Source: Azospirillum sp.
GTDB lineage: Bacteria > Pseudomonadota > Alphaproteobacteria > Azospirillales > Azospirillaceae
Length of the DNA: 64,000 bases
Assembly: GCA_027486405.1 (NCBI GenBank)
Contig: JAIXPD010000062.1
Location: 85,361 to 149,360, forward strand
Reading direction: 5' to 3'
Part shown: positions 25,495 to 34,326 of the stretch, piece after piece
How positions within the stretch are numbered: the first letter of the stretch is position 1
How the letters are laid out: each line of letters begins with the position of its first letter
Position numbers and translations under genes: made by a program
Notes under the pieces: model-generated
What the model was told of the DNA's origin: nothing
The model's input: only the letters and a program-made list of their open reading frames with translations
The model's database searches: none

Positions 25495-26856
25495 TCAGGC
25501 CGGATCGGGGGCCTTTTCGCGCATCAGCACGAATTCCTCGGCGGTGGAGGGGTGCAGGGCGATGGTGCGGTCGAAATCGCGTTTCGTCGCCCCGCAATTC
25601 AGGGCGATGCCCAGCGCCTGCATCATCTCCGGCGCGTCCATGCCCATCATGTGGCAGCCCAACACGCGTTGGGTCTCGCCATCGACGACCAGCTTCATCA
25701 GCACCCGCTCGTCCCGACCGGACAAGGTGTGCTTCATCGGGCGGAACCCGGCCTTGTAGATGTCCACCTTGGCGTGGGTGGCGCGGGCCTGCGCCTCGTT
25801 CAGCCCGACGGTGCCGATCGGCGGGATGGAGAACACCGCCGTCGGCACGTTGTCGTAGCCGATGCGGGTCGGGGTGTCGTTGAACAGCGTTTCGGCCAGC
25901 GCCCGCCCTTCGGCGATGGCGATGGGGGTCAGCGCCATCCGGTTGGTCACGTCGCCGATGGCGTACACGCTGTCCACGCTGGTGCGCGACCACTCATCGA
26001 CCGGGATCGCCCCGGCCTTGTCCAGCGTCACGCCGATGCTCTCCAGCCCCAGCCCCTGGGTGTTGGGGTGGCGGCCGGTGGCGGCCATGACCAGCCCGAC
26101 GTCGTGGGTATGGCCGTGATGGTCGGTGACGCGGTAGCCGTCGGCGGTCTTTTCGATCTTTGTTGGGCGTGTGCCGGACAGAACGCGGATGCCGCGCTTG
26201 GTCATCTCCCCTTCCAGGGCGATGCGGATGTCGTCGTCAAAGCCGTTCAGCAGATGCTCGCCGCGAATCATCAGGCTGACGTCGGCCCCCAGGCCCCGGA
26301 AGATCCCGGCGAACTCCACGGCGATGTAACCGCCGCCCAGGATCAGCACCGATGCGGGCAGGGTCGGCAGGTCCAGCGCCTCGTTCGAGGTGACGGCGTG
26401 CTCGATCCCCTCGATGTTCGGCTTGGTCGGCCAGCCGCCGGTCGCGATCAGGATGCGGCGGGCGGTGTAGCGGCGGCCGTCCACCTCCACCGTGTGGGGA
26501 TCGACGATGCGGCCAAAGGAGTTAAACAGGGTGACGCCCGAGTTTTTCAGCATCGTGATGTAGATGCCGTTCAGCCGGTCGATCTCCGTGTTCTTGCGGG
26601 CGATCAGGCTGGGCCAGTCGAAGGCGGGAGTCTGCGCGTCCCAGCCATAGCCGCGCGCGTCCTCGAAGCCGTCGCGGTATTGGGCGGCGTAGACCAGCAG
26701 CTTTTTCGGCACGCAGCCGCGAATGACGCAGGTGCCGCCGACGCGGCTGCCCTCGCAGATCGCCACCTTGGCCCCATAGGAGGCGGCGCGGCGGCTGGCG
26801 GCGACGCCGCCCGAACCGGCGCCGATGGTGAACAGGTCAAAATCGAACTCGGCCAA
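25495..26856 (-). CDS. gor: Glutathione reductase (NADPH)
   Basis: FAD flavoprotein that reduces glutathione disulphide with NADPH; 453 aa. FAD motif GAGSGG near residue 12, redox-active pair GGTCVIRGCVPKK (Cys43 and Cys48), NADPH-binding ILGGGYIAVEFAG, the second FAD site VYAIGDVTNR, and C-terminal active-site ALHPSTAEEF. Start: TTG 26856, because GGAAGGAG sits six bases upstream and it begins exactly at the conserved AEFDFDLFTIG; GTG 26910 is upstream of that site. Single gene, convergent with the haem-protein gene. Confidence 0.95.
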   Translation of the reverse strand: MAEFDFDLFTIGAGSGGVAASRRAASYGAKVAICEGSRVGGTCVIRGCVPKKLLVYAAQYRDGFEDARGYGWDAQTPAFDWPSLIARKNTEIDRLNGIYITMLKNSGVTLFNSFGRIVDPHTVEVDGRRYTARRILIATGGWPTKPNIEGIEHAVTSNEALDLPTLPASVLILGGGYIAVEFAGIFRGLGADVSLMIRGEHLLNGFDDDIRIALEGEMTKRGIRVLSGTRPTKIEKTADGYRVTDHHGHTHDVGLVMAATGRHPNTQGLGLESIGVTLDKAGAIPVDEWSRTSVDSVYAIGDVTNRMALTPIAIAEGRALAETLFNDTPTRIGYDNVPTAVFSIPPIGTVGLNEAQARATHAKVDIYKAGFRPMKHTLSGRDERVLMKLVVDGETQRVLGCHMMGMDAPEMMQALGIALNCGATKRDFDRTIALHPSTAEEFVLMREKAPDPA

Positions 26857-27039
26857 GGCCGTCTCCTTCCGCTGCGCTGTCTCTGGCCCGCTCGCACCCG
26901 GTGTTGACACCCAGTGCTGACCGCCGTCGGCGGCGACCGGCGCGGAGTGTTCCGCATTCCGCCGAACCTGTCGAGAGAGCCAGACGCAGGATATGGGGCG
27001 GGGCGGGTCGATGAAAAGAGCGCGCGGGCGCAGGGCGGG

Positions 27040-27540
27040 TCAGCGCAACAGCATGTCCTGAACCAGAACCTGCCGGATTTTCAACGGGCGCATCGCCTTG
27101 TTGGCGGCGAATCCCAGAACGTCCTTGATGTAATGCGGGCCGTCCTGGCCGCGCAGCTCGTTGGGATCGACGTCCAGCATCCGCACGCTCATGGCGTCGG
27201 CGATGTGCGGCAGATAGGGTTTCACCTTGTCCAACGGGACGGAGGGGTCCAGTTCCAGCACGACGCGCAGCTTCAGTTCGCGCAGCCGTTCGCCGTCGCG
27301 CAGGGTGAAGCTCATCGTCGGCATGGTGGCGTAGGAGGGTTGAAGGCCAGCGACGGTTTTGGCGGGAACAGCGCCGGTGTGCGCGGCGGTGGCGGGCTTC
27401 AGCATCAGGGCACCACCGGCCCCGGCGGCGGTCAAGGCCACGATCAACAGAAACAGGATCGGCAGGATGCGACGCCCGGCGGGTTCCCCGTCCAGCGCTG
27501 GGTTCGCTGGGGGTTGATGGGCCGCCGCCGCCATCACCAT
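27040..27540 (-). CDS. FliL-like flagellar basal-body protein (copy 2)
   Basis: 166 aa; one transmembrane helix (ILPILFLLIVALTAAGAGGAL), a Thr/Ala-rich linker, then the FliL periplasmic core: MPTMSFTLRDGERLRELKLRVVLELD and the ending RQVLVQDMLLR. ATG 27540 has AGGA about nine bases upstream; an ATG two codons later is possible. Downstream of it is glutathione reductase on the same strand (183-base gap). Like copy 1 it is away from flagellar genes; the two are diverged paralogues rather than a recent duplication. Confidence 0.75.
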   Translation of the reverse strand: MVMAAAAHQPPANPALDGEPAGRRILPILFLLIVALTAAGAGGALMLKPATAAHTGAVPAKTVAGLQPSYATMPTMSFTLRDGERLRELKLRVVLELDPSVPLDKVKPYLPHIADAMSVRMLDVDPNELRGQDGPHYIKDVLGFAANKAMRPLKIRQVLVQDMLLR

Positions 27541-27870
27541 GCTGTTGATCCTGTCGTCATCGCCCGATTGCCCAGTTGATCTTGATCGTTTCTGATTTGA
27601 CCTTACGGGACCGGAAGAGAGGCGTCAAATATCGGTATTTTATACTGTTTTGTCGGACTGTTTTGACTGTGGGTGCATTTGTATTTCTCGAAAAGACCGA
27701 TGATATTTGTGTGGCATTCGATCAAAAGGCGATTGTGGGGCTGTGACGCCCGTGCAACCCTGGCATCAGGAGCGGGGCGGACCGATGGGAAGTCTCTTCC
27801 CCCCGGCGGTCGGGCCGTATAATGCTGACCGCCCGATCAGCCAGCAGGGCGGAAGACGAAGGCACAGGCG
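27541..27870. other. Divergent promoter region, AT-rich
   Basis: A 330-base spacer between the minus-strand fliL-like gene and the plus-strand phosphoribosyltransferase gene. The central part (about 27600-27735) is much lower in GC than the surroundings and contains TATTTTATACTG and TTGACTGTGGG, which could be promoter boxes in either direction. I see no hairpin terminator, repeat or small gene in it. Confidence 0.5.
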
Positions 27871-29019
27871 ATGAGCGAGAACAGCAAGCGGCCTCTGGCC
27901 GTCCACCCCGCAGCGGCGGCGATTGGCGATTGGACCGACACCTATTTCCGGCGCACCAAGGAGACGGTCGGCAAGTTCGGTGACAAGAAAGTCACCTACG
28001 CCATCTTCATGCGCCGTCCCGTGGTCTGCGCCCCGCGTCTGGCGGTGGAATGGTTGCAGGCGGTCGCCCGTGAACGCGGATTCGACGTCGACATCCAATT
28101 GAACTTCCCCGAAGGCAAATGGGTGGGGGCGGGCGAACCGATCCTCTACATCACCGGGTCTTTTTACCATCTGGTCGACACCGAAACGATCCTGCTGCAA
28201 AAGCTGGGTCCGGCCTGCGTCGCCGCCTACAACGCCTTCACCATGTGCGCCGATCTGCCCAAGGTGGCGTTCCTGGCGATGGACGCCCGCCATTGCGCGG
28301 GCACCGACATGGCCGAGGTGATGGCCTACGCCGCGTCGGTCGGGTCCGACCGGGCCAAGCGCAAGGTTGGGGCCAAGGGCTTCATCGGCAACGCCACCGA
28401 CGCCACCGCCCATTTCTTTGGCCAGGCCAAGGGCATGGGAACCATGCCGCACGCCCTGATCGGCTATGCCGGATCGACCGTGCGCGCGGCGGAGATGTTC
28501 CATGACACCTTCCCCGATCTGCCGCTGACCGTGCTGGTCGATTATTTCGGCCGTGAGATCACCGACGGGTTGGAGGTGTGCCGCCGCTTCCCCGAACTGG
28601 CGGCGCAGGGCAAATTGGCCCTGCGGCTCGACACGCCGGGCGGGCGCTTTGTCGAGGGGCTGGATCCGCCCGGTTCCTACGCGGTGCTGGAACGCCACGC
28701 CCCCCATTCGATTCGCGGCTATCGCGACGAAACCCAGTTGCGCTACCTGATCGGCACCGGTGTGTCGGCGGCGGCCATCCATTATGTGCGCGAACGGTTG
28801 GACGATGCCGGGTTCCCGGCGGTCAAGATCGTCGCCAGCAGCGGTTTCGGCCCGGCCAAATGCCGCCTGATGGCGGAGGCCAACGCGCCGGTCGATGTGG
28901 TTGGGACCGGCAGCTATCTGCCGGAACGCTGGACCGAAACCTACGCCACCGCCGACATCATCGAATACGATGGCGAGAAGCGGGTGAAGGTGGGCCGGGA
29001 GTTCCTGTTCCGGCGCTGA
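27871..29019 (+). CDS. pncB: Nicotinate phosphoribosyltransferase family protein
   Basis: 382 aa. Converts nicotinate and PRPP to nicotinate mononucleotide in NAD salvage. Supporting segments: DWTDTYFRRTKE at the N-terminus, the middle DARHCAGTDMAEVM, MGTMPHALIGY with the active-site His, VLVDYFGREITDGLEV, and the C-terminal VVGTGSYLPE. It is shorter than E. coli PncB but matches an alphaproteobacterial subfamily. ATG 27871 follows a weak AAGGCACAGG. A 10-base imperfect duplication covers the stop. Confidence 0.9.
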   Translation: MSENSKRPLAVHPAAAAIGDWTDTYFRRTKETVGKFGDKKVTYAIFMRRPVVCAPRLAVEWLQAVARERGFDVDIQLNFPEGKWVGAGEPILYITGSFYHLVDTETILLQKLGPACVAAYNAFTMCADLPKVAFLAMDARHCAGTDMAEVMAYAASVGSDRAKRKVGAKGFIGNATDATAHFFGQAKGMGTMPHALIGYAGSTVRAAEMFHDTFPDLPLTVLVDYFGREITDGLEVCRRFPELAAQGKLALRLDTPGGRFVEGLDPPGSYAVLERHAPHSIRGYRDETQLRYLIGTGVSAAAIHYVRERLDDAGFPAVKIVASSGFGPAKCRLMAEANAPVDVVGTGSYLPERWTETYATADIIEYDGEKRVKVGREFLFRR

Positions 29020-29063
29020 CCGGCGCTCACAAGCGATTTCCAGCGCTGGCGGTGGCGTTGCGG

Positions 29064-29618
29064 TCACACATCCATGATGGTGTGCGGGCGCAACGCGCCG
29101 TCGATGGTCAGCAGCAGATGGAGATAGACCGCGACCTTGCGCGCGCGGTCGGTGTGCCGGGCCAGACAGGCCCGCAATTGAATCGCCAGAATGGCGCTTT
29201 CCGCCACCTGTTCCGGGCTGACGCCGGAGGGGGGCAGGGCGGTGGCCGCCGCCACGATGCGTTCGGGATCGAGCGGTGGCGGGGTGTCCGGGTTTTTCAG
29301 CAGAGCGTCGGCCAACGCCTCCTCGTCATGGACGGGCGGGGGCGGTTGGGCGGCGGGCGGCGGCGCGTTGGCGGTCAGATGCTGCCGCAGATTGGCTTTC
29401 AGCCGGGTGCGCTGGGTTTCGTCCAACGAGTCGAACTGGTCGATCTCGTCGAACAGCAAATCATACAGACGGCGGCGCTTCGGGTTCGGAGGGGCGCGGT
29501 CGCGCCGGTCCTGCCGGGGGTTGCGCTTGTAGCTTTGATCGGTGGCGGTTCCGGCGCGCTCGATTCCCGCCGTTGAGCGCACCGAAAATTCGGGTGGACC
29601 CACGTTGCTGCCGGACAT
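29064..29618 (-). CDS. Hypothetical protein (184 aa)
   Basis: Not recognised. An N-terminal basic, likely disordered segment (QSYKRNPRQDRRDRAPPNPKR) is followed by an acidic helix (LYDLLFDEIDQFDSLDE) and a Pro-rich linker. The C-terminal helical part has VSPEQVAESAILAIQLRAC and VAVYLHLLLTIDG. No signal peptide. ATG 29618 has GGAGG six bases upstream, so translation is well supported. It ends 44 bases from the converging pncB stop. Confidence 0.75.
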   Translation of the reverse strand: MSGSNVGPPEFSVRSTAGIERAGTATDQSYKRNPRQDRRDRAPPNPKRRRLYDLLFDEIDQFDSLDETQRTRLKANLRQHLTANAPPPAAQPPPPVHDEEALADALLKNPDTPPPLDPERIVAAATALPPSGVSPEQVAESAILAIQLRACLARHTDRARKVAVYLHLLLTIDGALRPHTIMDV

Positions 29619-29703
29619 CGCGCGCCTCCGCCGGGGAGACTCCCCACAGGAAAAAGTTTGGCAGAGTTCGGCGGTCCGTCAATGGCGTTCCAGTCATAGA
29701 ACC

Positions 29704-29734
29704 GGCGGCGGATGCGCACAAGGCACCCGCCGCC
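29704..29734 (-). terminator. Hairpin downstream of GH17-GT2 gene
   Basis: A 12-bp stem with one mismatch (GGCGGCGGATGC against GCACCCGCCGCC, seven-base loop) in the spacer behind the glucan synthase gene. No T-run, so terminator function is tentative. Confidence 0.5.
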
Positions 29735-29787
29735 GTTCGTTATAACCACCACGCCTTTTGGGCCATACAGGATCGGTTGGCACAGGA

Positions 29788-32403
29788 TCAGTCGGCGGCC
29801 CCGCTGCCGACGGCGTCCTTCACCGGTTCCGGGCGGTTCTTGCCCAGGGTCAGGTTCGGGAAGACGTTGATGAGGGAGGTGATGAAGGCCGCCAGATAGG
29901 GCAGGGACTGCACCAGCAGCAGGCCCGACCACATGAAGGCGTCGCGGTTTTCATGGCCGAACACGACGACGATGGCGGCCGCCGCACTCCACAGCGACAC
30001 CAACAGCACCAGTTCCTCCCGCGCCATCAGGAAGGCCTGCATCAGCGCCGGTTGATCCTCGCATTTCGGGGTGCGGACGAAGGGGCGGCCCGAGGTGAAC
30101 ATGCCCAGCCACATCGCGCGCCCGACCGTGTGGGTCAGCGCCATGCCGGCCACCGCCGCCCCGACCTTGTCCCAGAAGCCGCACTTCACCCGCGCCTCAT
30201 ACAGCCAGAGCGACGCCCCGACCTTGAAGGCGAAGACGCTGAGGGTGGGGATCATGAAGGCGTTGGGCGGAAATTCGAAATATTTTGGGAAGGCCAGCAG
30301 GCCGACCGACCACAGCGCCCCGGCGATGCCGAACACCATGTGGGCGGCGTCGGCGAACCAGGGCAGCCAGCCGGTGATGAAATGGTACTTCTGCCCGGCG
30401 GTCAGCTCCTTGGCTCCCGGCATCAACTGCCGCCAATGATGCTTCAGGATCTGCACGGCCCCATAGGCCCAGCGGAAACGCTGCGTCTTGTAGGCGGAGA
30501 AGCTGTCCGGGACCAGGCCCTTGCCATAGCTTTCCGGCATGTAGACGGCTTCATAGCCATGCTCGAACAGGCGCAGGCCCAGATCGGCGTCTTCGGTGAT
30601 GCACCACTCGCCCCAACGGCCCACACCCTCCAGCGCGGTTTTGCGGATGATGGTCATCGTGCCGTGCTGGATGATGGCGTTCTGTTCGTTGCGCTGGATC
30701 ATGCCGATGTGGAAGAACCCGGCGTATTCCCAGTTGATCATGCGCTGGAACAGATCCTGATTCCATTCACGGTAATCCTGCGGCGATTGGACGAAGCCGA
30801 CCTCCGGTCGGCTGAAGTGCGGAATCGTCGCCTTCAACCAATCGGGATGGACCTGATAATCGCTGTCGATCACCGCGATGTGTTCGGCGTCGGGGGCTGT
30901 TTGCGCCAGACCGAAATTCAGCGCGCCAGCCTTGAAGCCCGGCCAATTGTCCAGGTGGAAGAAGCGGAATTTCGGGCCAAGCTGCTTGCAATACTCCTCC
31001 ACCGGGCGCCAGACCGCCGGATCCTTGGTGTTGTTGTCGAGCAGCAGCACTTCGTAATTCGGGTAATCCAGCCGGGCCAGCGCGTCGAGCGTCTGCATGA
31101 CCATGTGCGGCGGCTCGTTGTAGCACGGCACATGGATCGACACCTTGGGCGCGTTGGGCAGCGGTGCGGCGGAACAGGGGATGAACTTCCGCTTGAACTT
31201 CTTCTGCCAGACGACATCGGTCAGCTCCATGCCGTCGATCAGCATGACCGCGAACAGCATGAACTGGAACAGGATCAGCACGCCCCAGGCGATTTCGGTG
31301 GTGATCGCCAGACCCGCCGCCGCCGCCGCGCTGACGGTGAAGACCAGGACCGAGGCGACCGCCTGGATCAGGCCGCCGTAGAAGAGTTGGCCGCCGATCT
31401 TCAGATGGTCGCCGCGCCGCCACAGGAAGAACACCAGCGGCAGGAAGCCCAGGGCAACGGCGGTGGCGCATTTGTAGGGCCAGTTGCGGATTTCCTGGAC
31501 GCCGCCGATCATCGGGAATTTCGGCGTGCGGTAGGCGTCCCACAGGCCCCAGCTCGTCCCGGCGGTCCCCTCGATCTCCCGCTTCCACGGTTGATCGAAG
31601 GCTTCCATGATGAAGTAGTCGAGCTTGTTCTGCGCGGCGATGTTCAGGAAGTTGCGGATGAACTTGGCCTGATTGACCTGCGAGGCTTCGGCCCCGCGCC
31701 GCCACGGCCCATCGGCGGGCCAGCCGATTTCACCGATCAGGATGTGCTTGTTGGGGTATTTGGTCTTCAGCTCGTTGTAGCGGACCATGGCGTAATCGAC
31801 CGACTGATCGACCGGCACGCCTTCCCAATAGGGCAGAAGGTGGACGGCGATGAAATCGACGGCGTCCACCAGTTCCGGATGCTTCAACCAGACGTGCCAC
31901 GGTTCGGCGGTGGAAACCGGGACATTGACCTTTTTCTTCACCCGCTTGATGTAGTCGATCATCTGCGGAACGGTGACGTTGGCGCGCAACAGCGCCTCGT
32001 TCCCGACCAGCACGCGGCGCACGTTGCTGTTGGCGCGCGCCAGCTTGATGAGCGCGGCCATTTCCGGTTCGTCGATTTCCGGCTTTCCGGCGATCCAGGC
32101 CCCGGCCAGCACCGGCAGGCCGTATTTCTTGGCGATGGGGGCGACCAGTTCCGATCCGTCGGTCGCCGAATAGGTGCGGACGGCCTTCACCGCGCCTTCC
32201 AGCGCGATCATGTCCTTTTCGATGTCGTCGGCGACGGCCTTGTCGCCCTTGGACGGGCTTTTGTTGGGGTGGAAGGGCGTGTAGCCCACACCCGCGATGG
32301 CCCCGGCCCAGGACCGTTCGGCGACCGGGCGATTCCACCACGCCCACGCCCCGACGTTGCCGAGAATCACCAGAATAAGGACCACAAACGCTTGCTTGCG
32401 CAT
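29788..32403 (-). CDS. GH17-GT2 fusion, NdvB-type beta-glucan synthase
   Basis: 871 aa membrane protein. Residues 4-22 are a membrane anchor. Residues ~38-300 are a periplasmic GH17-like domain (GVGYTPF; acid/base candidate Glu136 in VGNE; nucleophile candidate Glu225 in GEIGWP). Helices then lead to a cytoplasmic GT2 cellulose-synthase-like domain (VSIHVPCYNEPPHMV, DSDYQ, TEDADLG, QRFRWAYGA) and C-terminal helices. This architecture is known from NdvB proteins, where the GT2 part makes beta-glucan from UDP-glucose and the GH17 part branches or cyclises beta-1,3-glucan. ATG 32403 precedes the anchor; the upstream frame is not homologous. Confidence 0.9.
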   Translation of the reverse strand: MRKQAFVVLILVILGNVGAWAWWNRPVAERSWAGAIAGVGYTPFHPNKSPSKGDKAVADDIEKDMIALEGAVKAVRTYSATDGSELVAPIAKKYGLPVLAGAWIAGKPEIDEPEMAALIKLARANSNVRRVLVGNEALLRANVTVPQMIDYIKRVKKKVNVPVSTAEPWHVWLKHPELVDAVDFIAVHLLPYWEGVPVDQSVDYAMVRYNELKTKYPNKHILIGEIGWPADGPWRRGAEASQVNQAKFIRNFLNIAAQNKLDYFIMEAFDQPWKREIEGTAGTSWGLWDAYRTPKFPMIGGVQEIRNWPYKCATAVALGFLPLVFFLWRRGDHLKIGGQLFYGGLIQAVASVLVFTVSAAAAAGLAITTEIAWGVLILFQFMLFAVMLIDGMELTDVVWQKKFKRKFIPCSAAPLPNAPKVSIHVPCYNEPPHMVMQTLDALARLDYPNYEVLLLDNNTKDPAVWRPVEEYCKQLGPKFRFFHLDNWPGFKAGALNFGLAQTAPDAEHIAVIDSDYQVHPDWLKATIPHFSRPEVGFVQSPQDYREWNQDLFQRMINWEYAGFFHIGMIQRNEQNAIIQHGTMTIIRKTALEGVGRWGEWCITEDADLGLRLFEHGYEAVYMPESYGKGLVPDSFSAYKTQRFRWAYGAVQILKHHWRQLMPGAKELTAGQKYHFITGWLPWFADAAHMVFGIAGALWSVGLLAFPKYFEFPPNAFMIPTLSVFAFKVGASLWLYEARVKCGFWDKVGAAVAGMALTHTVGRAMWLGMFTSGRPFVRTPKCEDQPALMQAFLMAREELVLLVSLWSAAAAIVVVFGHENRDAFMWSGLLLVQSLPYLAAFITSLINVFPNLTLGKNRPEPVKDAVGSGAAD

Positions 32404-32688
32404 GGGAGTCGTTCTCGCTCGCCGCACCAGATTACACCCGGACGCGACGGCCAAGCGCCGCCCCATCCACCGAAGATCGTCGCCCAACACGGAATAAGGC
32501 CCACCGGAAACGGCGCAAGGGCATACGAACGGTTCCGGTTGTCGCCGGTTCCGCCATCACCCCGCTCGCCGATCCGCTCAAGATCGTGCGATATTCTATA
32601 CATCCTTCATGGCCGCGCTGCCACTGTCGGCTTTGCGCGGGCTGCCATTCGCGTCCGGATCGCCGGTCGCGTCACACGGGACAAATCC

Positions 32689-33117
32689 ATGTTTTCATTG
32701 AACGAACGGCTCGCCGCCGACACCATCCCCGTCACCGATCTGCCGCTGTGCCGCGTGTTGCTGATGAACAACCGGCTGTGGCCGTGGCTCATCCTCGTGC
32801 CCCGGCGGGCGGACGCGGTGGAGATCCATCGGCTGTCGGCGGCGGATCAGGCGGCGTTGATGGTGGAGGTTGCGGCGGCGTCCCGCGTGGTCGAACGGCT
32901 GTTTGCGCCCGACAAGCTGAACGTCGGGGCGCTCGGCAACGTTGTGTCGCAGTTGCACGTCCATGTGCTGGGACGGACGCGCGGCGATGCGGCGTGGCCG
33001 GGGCCGGTCTGGGGATCGGGCCACGCCGAAGCCTACGCGCCGGGCGCGGGGGAGGCGCTGGCCGCCCGCATCAAACCCGCGCTGGACGCCGAGGTCACGC
33101 CGACGGAAACAGCATGA
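32689..33117 (+). CDS. HIT-family protein
   Basis: 142-aa histidine-triad nucleotide-binding protein. The triad segment is QLHVHVL (Gln88-Leu-His90-Val-His92), so the first His of the usual HxHxHxx is Gln; His90 and the catalytic-position His92 remain. N-terminal LCRVLLMNNRLWPWLILVPRR and LNVGALGNVV fit the family of small dinucleoside polyphosphate or nucleotide phosphoramidate hydrolases. Start ATG 32689; the longer open frame upstream is a non-coding shadow. Its last 23 bases overlap the converging fbpC gene. Confidence 0.85.
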   Translation: MFSLNERLAADTIPVTDLPLCRVLLMNNRLWPWLILVPRRADAVEIHRLSAADQAALMVEVAAASRVVERLFAPDKLNVGALGNVVSQLHVHVLGRTRGDAAWPGPVWGSGHAEAYAPGAGEALAARIKPALDAEVTPTETA

Positions 33118-34216
33118 CCCGACCGGCGTCCACCCGCGCGGCCAACTCATCCCCGGCCCGGACATCGACGTGGCCGGGCAGGCGGGCGTGGATTTCGCCG
33201 GGCGGGTGATCGCCGGAGCCGAACCCACCCGCGCCGCTCCCGCCCCCGCTCCCGCTCCCGCCATTGCCATTCGGCAAGGCCAGACAGATGCGGGTGGAGG
33301 ACCCCAGGAAACTGGCGTGGCGCACCCGCACCCGCACCGCGTCGGGGTGGCTGTTCAGCGGCGACAGGGCCAAATCCTCGATCCGGCAGGCGACCTCGAC
33401 GCGGTCGCCGCTGTGGTGATCGGGGGCGGCGAAGCGGCCCAGCGGGGTGACGATCTGGCCGTTTTCAACCGTGGCGTCAAAGCGGTTGATCTCACCGAAC
33501 AGGCGGGCGACGAAGCTGTTGGCCGGGTTGCGGTAGAGCGCGAGCGGCGTGTCGGTCTGCACCAGTTGGCCGCCATCCATCACGGCGACGCGGGTGCCGA
33601 TCTCCATCGCCTCTTCCGGGTCGTGGGTGACGACGATGGTGGCGATGCCGGTGGCGCGGATCAGCCGCACCACCTCGTCGCGGACGGAGCGGCGCAACTG
33701 CTCGTCCAGCGCGGAAAAGGGTTCGTCCAGCAGCAGCACCTGCGGATCGCGGGCCAGCGCGCGGGCCAGCGCCACCCGCTGCTGTTGCCCGCCCGACAGC
33801 GTGTGGGGATAGGCGTCGGCGTAGCGGGTCAGCGCCATCGAATCCAGCAGCGCCGCCACCCGCTTCTGCCGTTCGGCGCGGGGGCGGTCGGTCTGGCCAA
33901 AGGCGATGTTGCCCGACACGGTCATGTGCGGGAACAGGGCGAAATCCTGGAACATCATGCCGACCGGGCGGCGTTCCGGCGGTAGGCACTGGCCGGGCGC
34001 GGCCAGAACCCGCCCACCAACCGCGATCGTGCCCTGTTGCAGCGTCTCCAACCCGCTGATGAGGCGGAGCAAGGTCGATTTTCCGCAGCCCGACGGGCCG
34101 ACGACGCACAAAATCTCCCGCGAATCCACAGAGAGCGAGACGCCGTTGACCGCGCGGTGCGGGCCGTAACGGTGGACGATGTCGGTGAGGGTGACGGTCG
34201 GGGTGGGCGCGGTCAT
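33095..34216 (-). CDS. fbpC: Ferric-iron ABC transporter ATPase
   Basis: 373 aa. Walker A GPSGCGKST, signature LSGGQQQRVALARAL, Walker B LLLDEPFSALD, H-loop TIVVTHDPEEAM, and a C-terminal TOBE domain typical of iron(III)/polyamine-type ATPases. The TOBE domain is interrupted by a Gly/Ser-rich run of about 25 residues after ICLALPNG (bases ~33195-33265), which is unusual. It is the third gene of the fbpB-fbpA-fbpC unit. The start ATG 34216 lies in a 14-bp duplication. Confidence 0.9.
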   Translation of the reverse strand: MTAPTPTVTLTDIVHRYGPHRAVNGVSLSVDSREILCVVGPSGCGKSTLLRLISGLETLQQGTIAVGGRVLAAPGQCLPPERRPVGMMFQDFALFPHMTVSGNIAFGQTDRPRAERQKRVAALLDSMALTRYADAYPHTLSGGQQQRVALARALARDPQVLLLDEPFSALDEQLRRSVRDEVVRLIRATGIATIVVTHDPEEAMEIGTRVAVMDGGQLVQTDTPLALYRNPANSFVARLFGEINRFDATVENGQIVTPLGRFAAPDHHSGDRVEVACRIEDLALSPLNSHPDAVRVRVRHASFLGSSTRICLALPNGNGGSGSGGGSGAGGFGSGDHPPGEIHARLPGHVDVRAGDELAARVDAGRVMLFPSA

Positions 34217-34240
34217 CGGCGGTCGGTCATCGGTGGTCGG
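34213..34240. repeat. 14-bp tandem duplication over the fbpC start
   Basis: TCATCGGCGGTCGG (34213-34226) is followed by TCATCGGTGGTCGG (34227-34240), one mismatch. Both contain an ATG on the minus strand. The upstream ATG (34230) opens a five-codon frame (Met-Thr-Asp-Arg-Arg) whose TGA overlaps the fbpC ATG. Confidence 0.8.
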
Positions 34241-34326
34241 GGGTCCTGTGATCAGAAACAGGGCGGGCGGGGCGGCCCCAGCTTCGCTTCAACCGTCGGC
34301 GAGGGACAGTTGGGGCCGCCACCATG

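Noticed and set aside
29758..33117. A plus-strand open frame of 1119 codons opposite the glucan synthase
   Set aside because: It is antisense to a well-supported gene with clear motifs; only its last 142 codons (the HIT protein) are real. High GC makes long shadow frames common.
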